Positions 62,690-64,000 of a stretch of DNA of 64,000 bases are shown here, in pieces. Origin of the DNA: Caldithrix sp964598255. GTDB taxonomy: Bacteria > Calditrichota > Calditrichia > Calditrichales > Calditrichaceae. The position numbers and the translations under genes were made by a program. Every line of letters starts with the position of its first letter. Position 1 is the first letter of the stretch. The notes under the pieces are model-generated. The model did no database searches, had not been told where the DNA came from, and was given only the letters and a program-made list of their open reading frames with translations. Location of the stretch: contig CAZRBA010000056.1 of the NCBI GenBank assembly GCA_964598255.1, positions 1 through 64,000 on the forward strand. The letters are read 5' to 3'.

Positions 62690-63037
62690 TTAAAAATTTT
62701 TAACAAACTTTGCTAATCGTTGTATTTGTTTTTCATTAAGCTGGGGTAAGGCAGGCATTTTGCCTTTTCCGTTTTGAATAATTTGGCTAATTTGTGTTTC
62801 ACTTAATCCGTTGTTAATTAAAGATGGGTTGCCGTTAAGCCCTCTCCCGCCGGTTCCGTGACACGAAGCGCAATTGTGTAAATATAAAATCATGGCTTCT
62901 TGATCGCCCATAACGGCGGAAGCTGTTTTACTACGATGAGGTGCTTCAAAAGGATTACTTAAAATCAAATATCCGGCAATAAGAATGACAGCCGTTACCA
63001 TAAATACGGTAAATATCAGTACGGGCTTATTCTCCAA
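62690..63037 (-). CDS. Membrane-anchored c-type cytochrome
   Basis: The 115-aa protein has an N-terminal membrane helix (PVLIFTVFMVTAVILIAGYL, about 5-24) and one haem c site CASCHG at about residues 66-71, with the distal Met in GKMPALPQL. It is a small electron carrier facing the periplasm. I propose a TTG start at 63037: GGAG lies 6 nt upstream, and the anchor helix follows directly. The frame is open 32 codons further upstream, but those residues look non-coding. Confidence 0.8.
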   Translation of the reverse strand: MENKPVLIFTVFMVTAVILIAGYLILSNPFEAPHRSKTASAVMGDQEAMILYLHNCASCHGTGGRGLNGNPSLINNGLSETQISQIIQNGKGKMPALPQLNEKQIQRLAKFVKNF

Positions 63038-63206
63038 ACATATCTCCGTTATTTTATTCGGCAAATTGAAAAACAGGATAAATAACCCTGTTTTATTTAC
63101 AATAGAATTTAATAAAATTAGGGCCAAAAGCAAAGAGCTATATACGATAATTCGATTCGGATTTTTGCTTAATCTTTAGTAATTTAATTGGCGGAAGAGA
63201 AAACAG

Positions 63207-63281
63207 AACCGTTTTAACGGTTTTTGTGATTCGTGTTGGGGTAAGTGAAATAGTGTGCGCATTTCAATCGTTTTAACGATT
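63207..63281 (+). promoter_or_regulatory. Two similar small hairpins in the leader of the CCA-adding enzyme gene
   Basis: AACCGTTTTAACGGTT (63207-63222) and AATCGTTTTAACGATT (63266-63281) each form a 7-bp stem with a 2-nt loop, and both are followed by T-rich bases. No upstream plus-strand gene needs a terminator here, so they may be attenuator elements, operators, or dispersed repeats. Confidence 0.35.
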
Positions 63282-63336
63282 TTGATAAACAGATATTTGC
63301 CAAAACAAGCAAGTGCGCTTTAAGCAAGAGGACAAA

Positions 63337-64000
63337 ATGAAAACCGATGAATTACTACATAAAATATATTACACGGCAAAACGTTTAAACTACCAAATTT
63401 TTGTTGTAGGCGGATTTGTGCGTGATAAGTTATTGGGCAAACAGGTAAAAGATATCGATTTCGTCGTTGTTGGCAACGCTATGCGTTTTGCCGATGCCCT
63501 TAAAGAAAATCTGCACTTGCGTACAATTGTTCGTTACCCGCGATTCGGAACATTTATGGCCCGTTATTATGGCTACCAATTAGAATTTGTGAATGCCCGC
63601 AAAGAATCGTATCAAAAAAACTCACGCAAGCCCGTAACAAAGCAGGCCGATTTATTCTCCGATCTTAGCCGCCGTGATTTTACAATCAATACCTTAGCCA
63701 TGGATATTTCCCCCGAGCATTTTGGACAAATAATCGATATCTACCACGGACAAGAAGATTTGCAAAAAAGAATTATTCGTACACCCCTGGAACCCAAACA
63801 AACATTTTCGGACGATCCTTTAAGAATGCTGCGCGCCATTCGATTTGCCGCACAACTTAAGTTCACCATCGAAGAGCAAACATTTAAAGCCATCAAAGCC
63901 AATGCACATCGCTTGTCAATTATTTCTCAGGAACGTATTACCGAAGAATTCAATAAAATTTTGTTGACAGAAAAACCATCTCTTGGCATTAAACTCCTGG
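63337..64000 (+). CDS. CCA-adding enzyme / tRNA nucleotidyltransferase, 3' end outside window
   Basis: The first 221 residues of a class II nucleotidyltransferase are visible. Motifs are VVGGFVRDKLLGK (motif A), the catalytic DxD in KDIDFVV, SRRDFTINTLAM, and the DDPLRMLRAIRFAAQL helix that selects CTP/ATP. It adds or repairs the tRNA 3' CCA end; poly(A) polymerase is the alternative in this family. The ribosome site is AGAGGA 5 nt before ATG. The gene continues past the right edge. Confidence 0.93.
   Translation, partial: MKTDELLHKIYYTAKRLNYQIFVVGGFVRDKLLGKQVKDIDFVVVGNAMRFADALKENLHLRTIVRYPRFGTFMARYYGYQLEFVNARKESYQKNSRKPVTKQADLFSDLSRRDFTINTLAMDISPEHFGQIIDIYHGQEDLQKRIIRTPLEPKQTFSDDPLRMLRAIRFAAQLKFTIEEQTFKAIKANAHRLSIISQERITEEFNKILLTEKPSLGIKLL

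Noticed and set aside
1..64000. CRISPR arrays, tRNA/rRNA genes, insertion sequences, prophage or integrase genes
   Set aside because: I looked for short regularly spaced repeats, T-arm-like motifs and transposase or integrase signatures in the intergenic regions and found none.

Overview
The window reads as a chromosomal segment of a Gram-negative bacterium of the FCB superphylum, most likely Calditrichota or a close relative such as Ignavibacteria. This is inference; no rRNA or other decisive marker gene is present. Supporting signs are a PorX-type response regulator, a type A type IX secretion (T9SS) sorting tail, a PorV/PorQ-like outer-membrane protein, lpxB (so an LPS outer membrane), a TonB/ExbB/ExbD set, an Aquifex-type aconitase and moderately AT-rich DNA. 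Most genes have GGAG-type ribosome binding sites. I see no tRNA, rRNA, CRISPR array, insertion sequence, integrase or phage gene. Coding density is high and codon style looks uniform.

Layout. 1-8.1 kb: a truncated secreted protein, aconitase, a secreted T9SS cargo protein, a repeat protein with eight exact 18-residue DGSG repeats, an AMP-ligase-like protein lacking its ATP loop, a 123-bp tandem repeat block, and lpxB. 8.4-17 kb (minus strand): exported amylo-alpha-1,6-glucosidase, a ferritin-like/VIT iron transporter, an S9 peptidase, pyruvate kinase and ThyX. 17.2-32.5 kb (mostly plus): a TerB/J-domain protein, a DUF1232 protein, D-threonine aldolase-like enzyme, a histidine kinase, AddB and AddA, a radical SAM/SPASM protein, a secreted unknown on the minus strand, and proline dehydrogenase. 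32.9-34.9 kb: an amidohydrolase fused to a CYTH-like domain.

35.3-44.8 kb is a five-gene run of exported proteins: a lamin-tail/multi-OB-fold protein, a PorV-like protein, a helix-hairpin-helix protein with a probable outer-membrane barrel, another outer-membrane protein, and a UshA-like protein whose metal-binding histidines are missing. Three of the five carry domains tied to nucleic acids or nucleotides, so this may be a surface system for extracellular DNA. It is my main candidate for an undescribed system.

45.0-54.8 kb is a long minus-strand block. From upstream to downstream it holds porX, tonB, exbB and exbD; homoserine dehydrogenase, a fumarylacetoacetase-family hydrolase, mazG, a histidine kinase and a sigma-54 response regulator, all overlapping; then a 71-aa protein, an atypical single-domain receiver and a 29-aa membrane peptide, ending in a strong terminator-like hairpin. 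55-64 kb holds housekeeping and redox genes: rlmB, ychF, PIN-PhoH, rmuC, a Rieske/metallo-beta-lactamase-fold pair, an alpha/beta hydrolase, a small cytochrome c and the 5' part of a CCA-adding enzyme.
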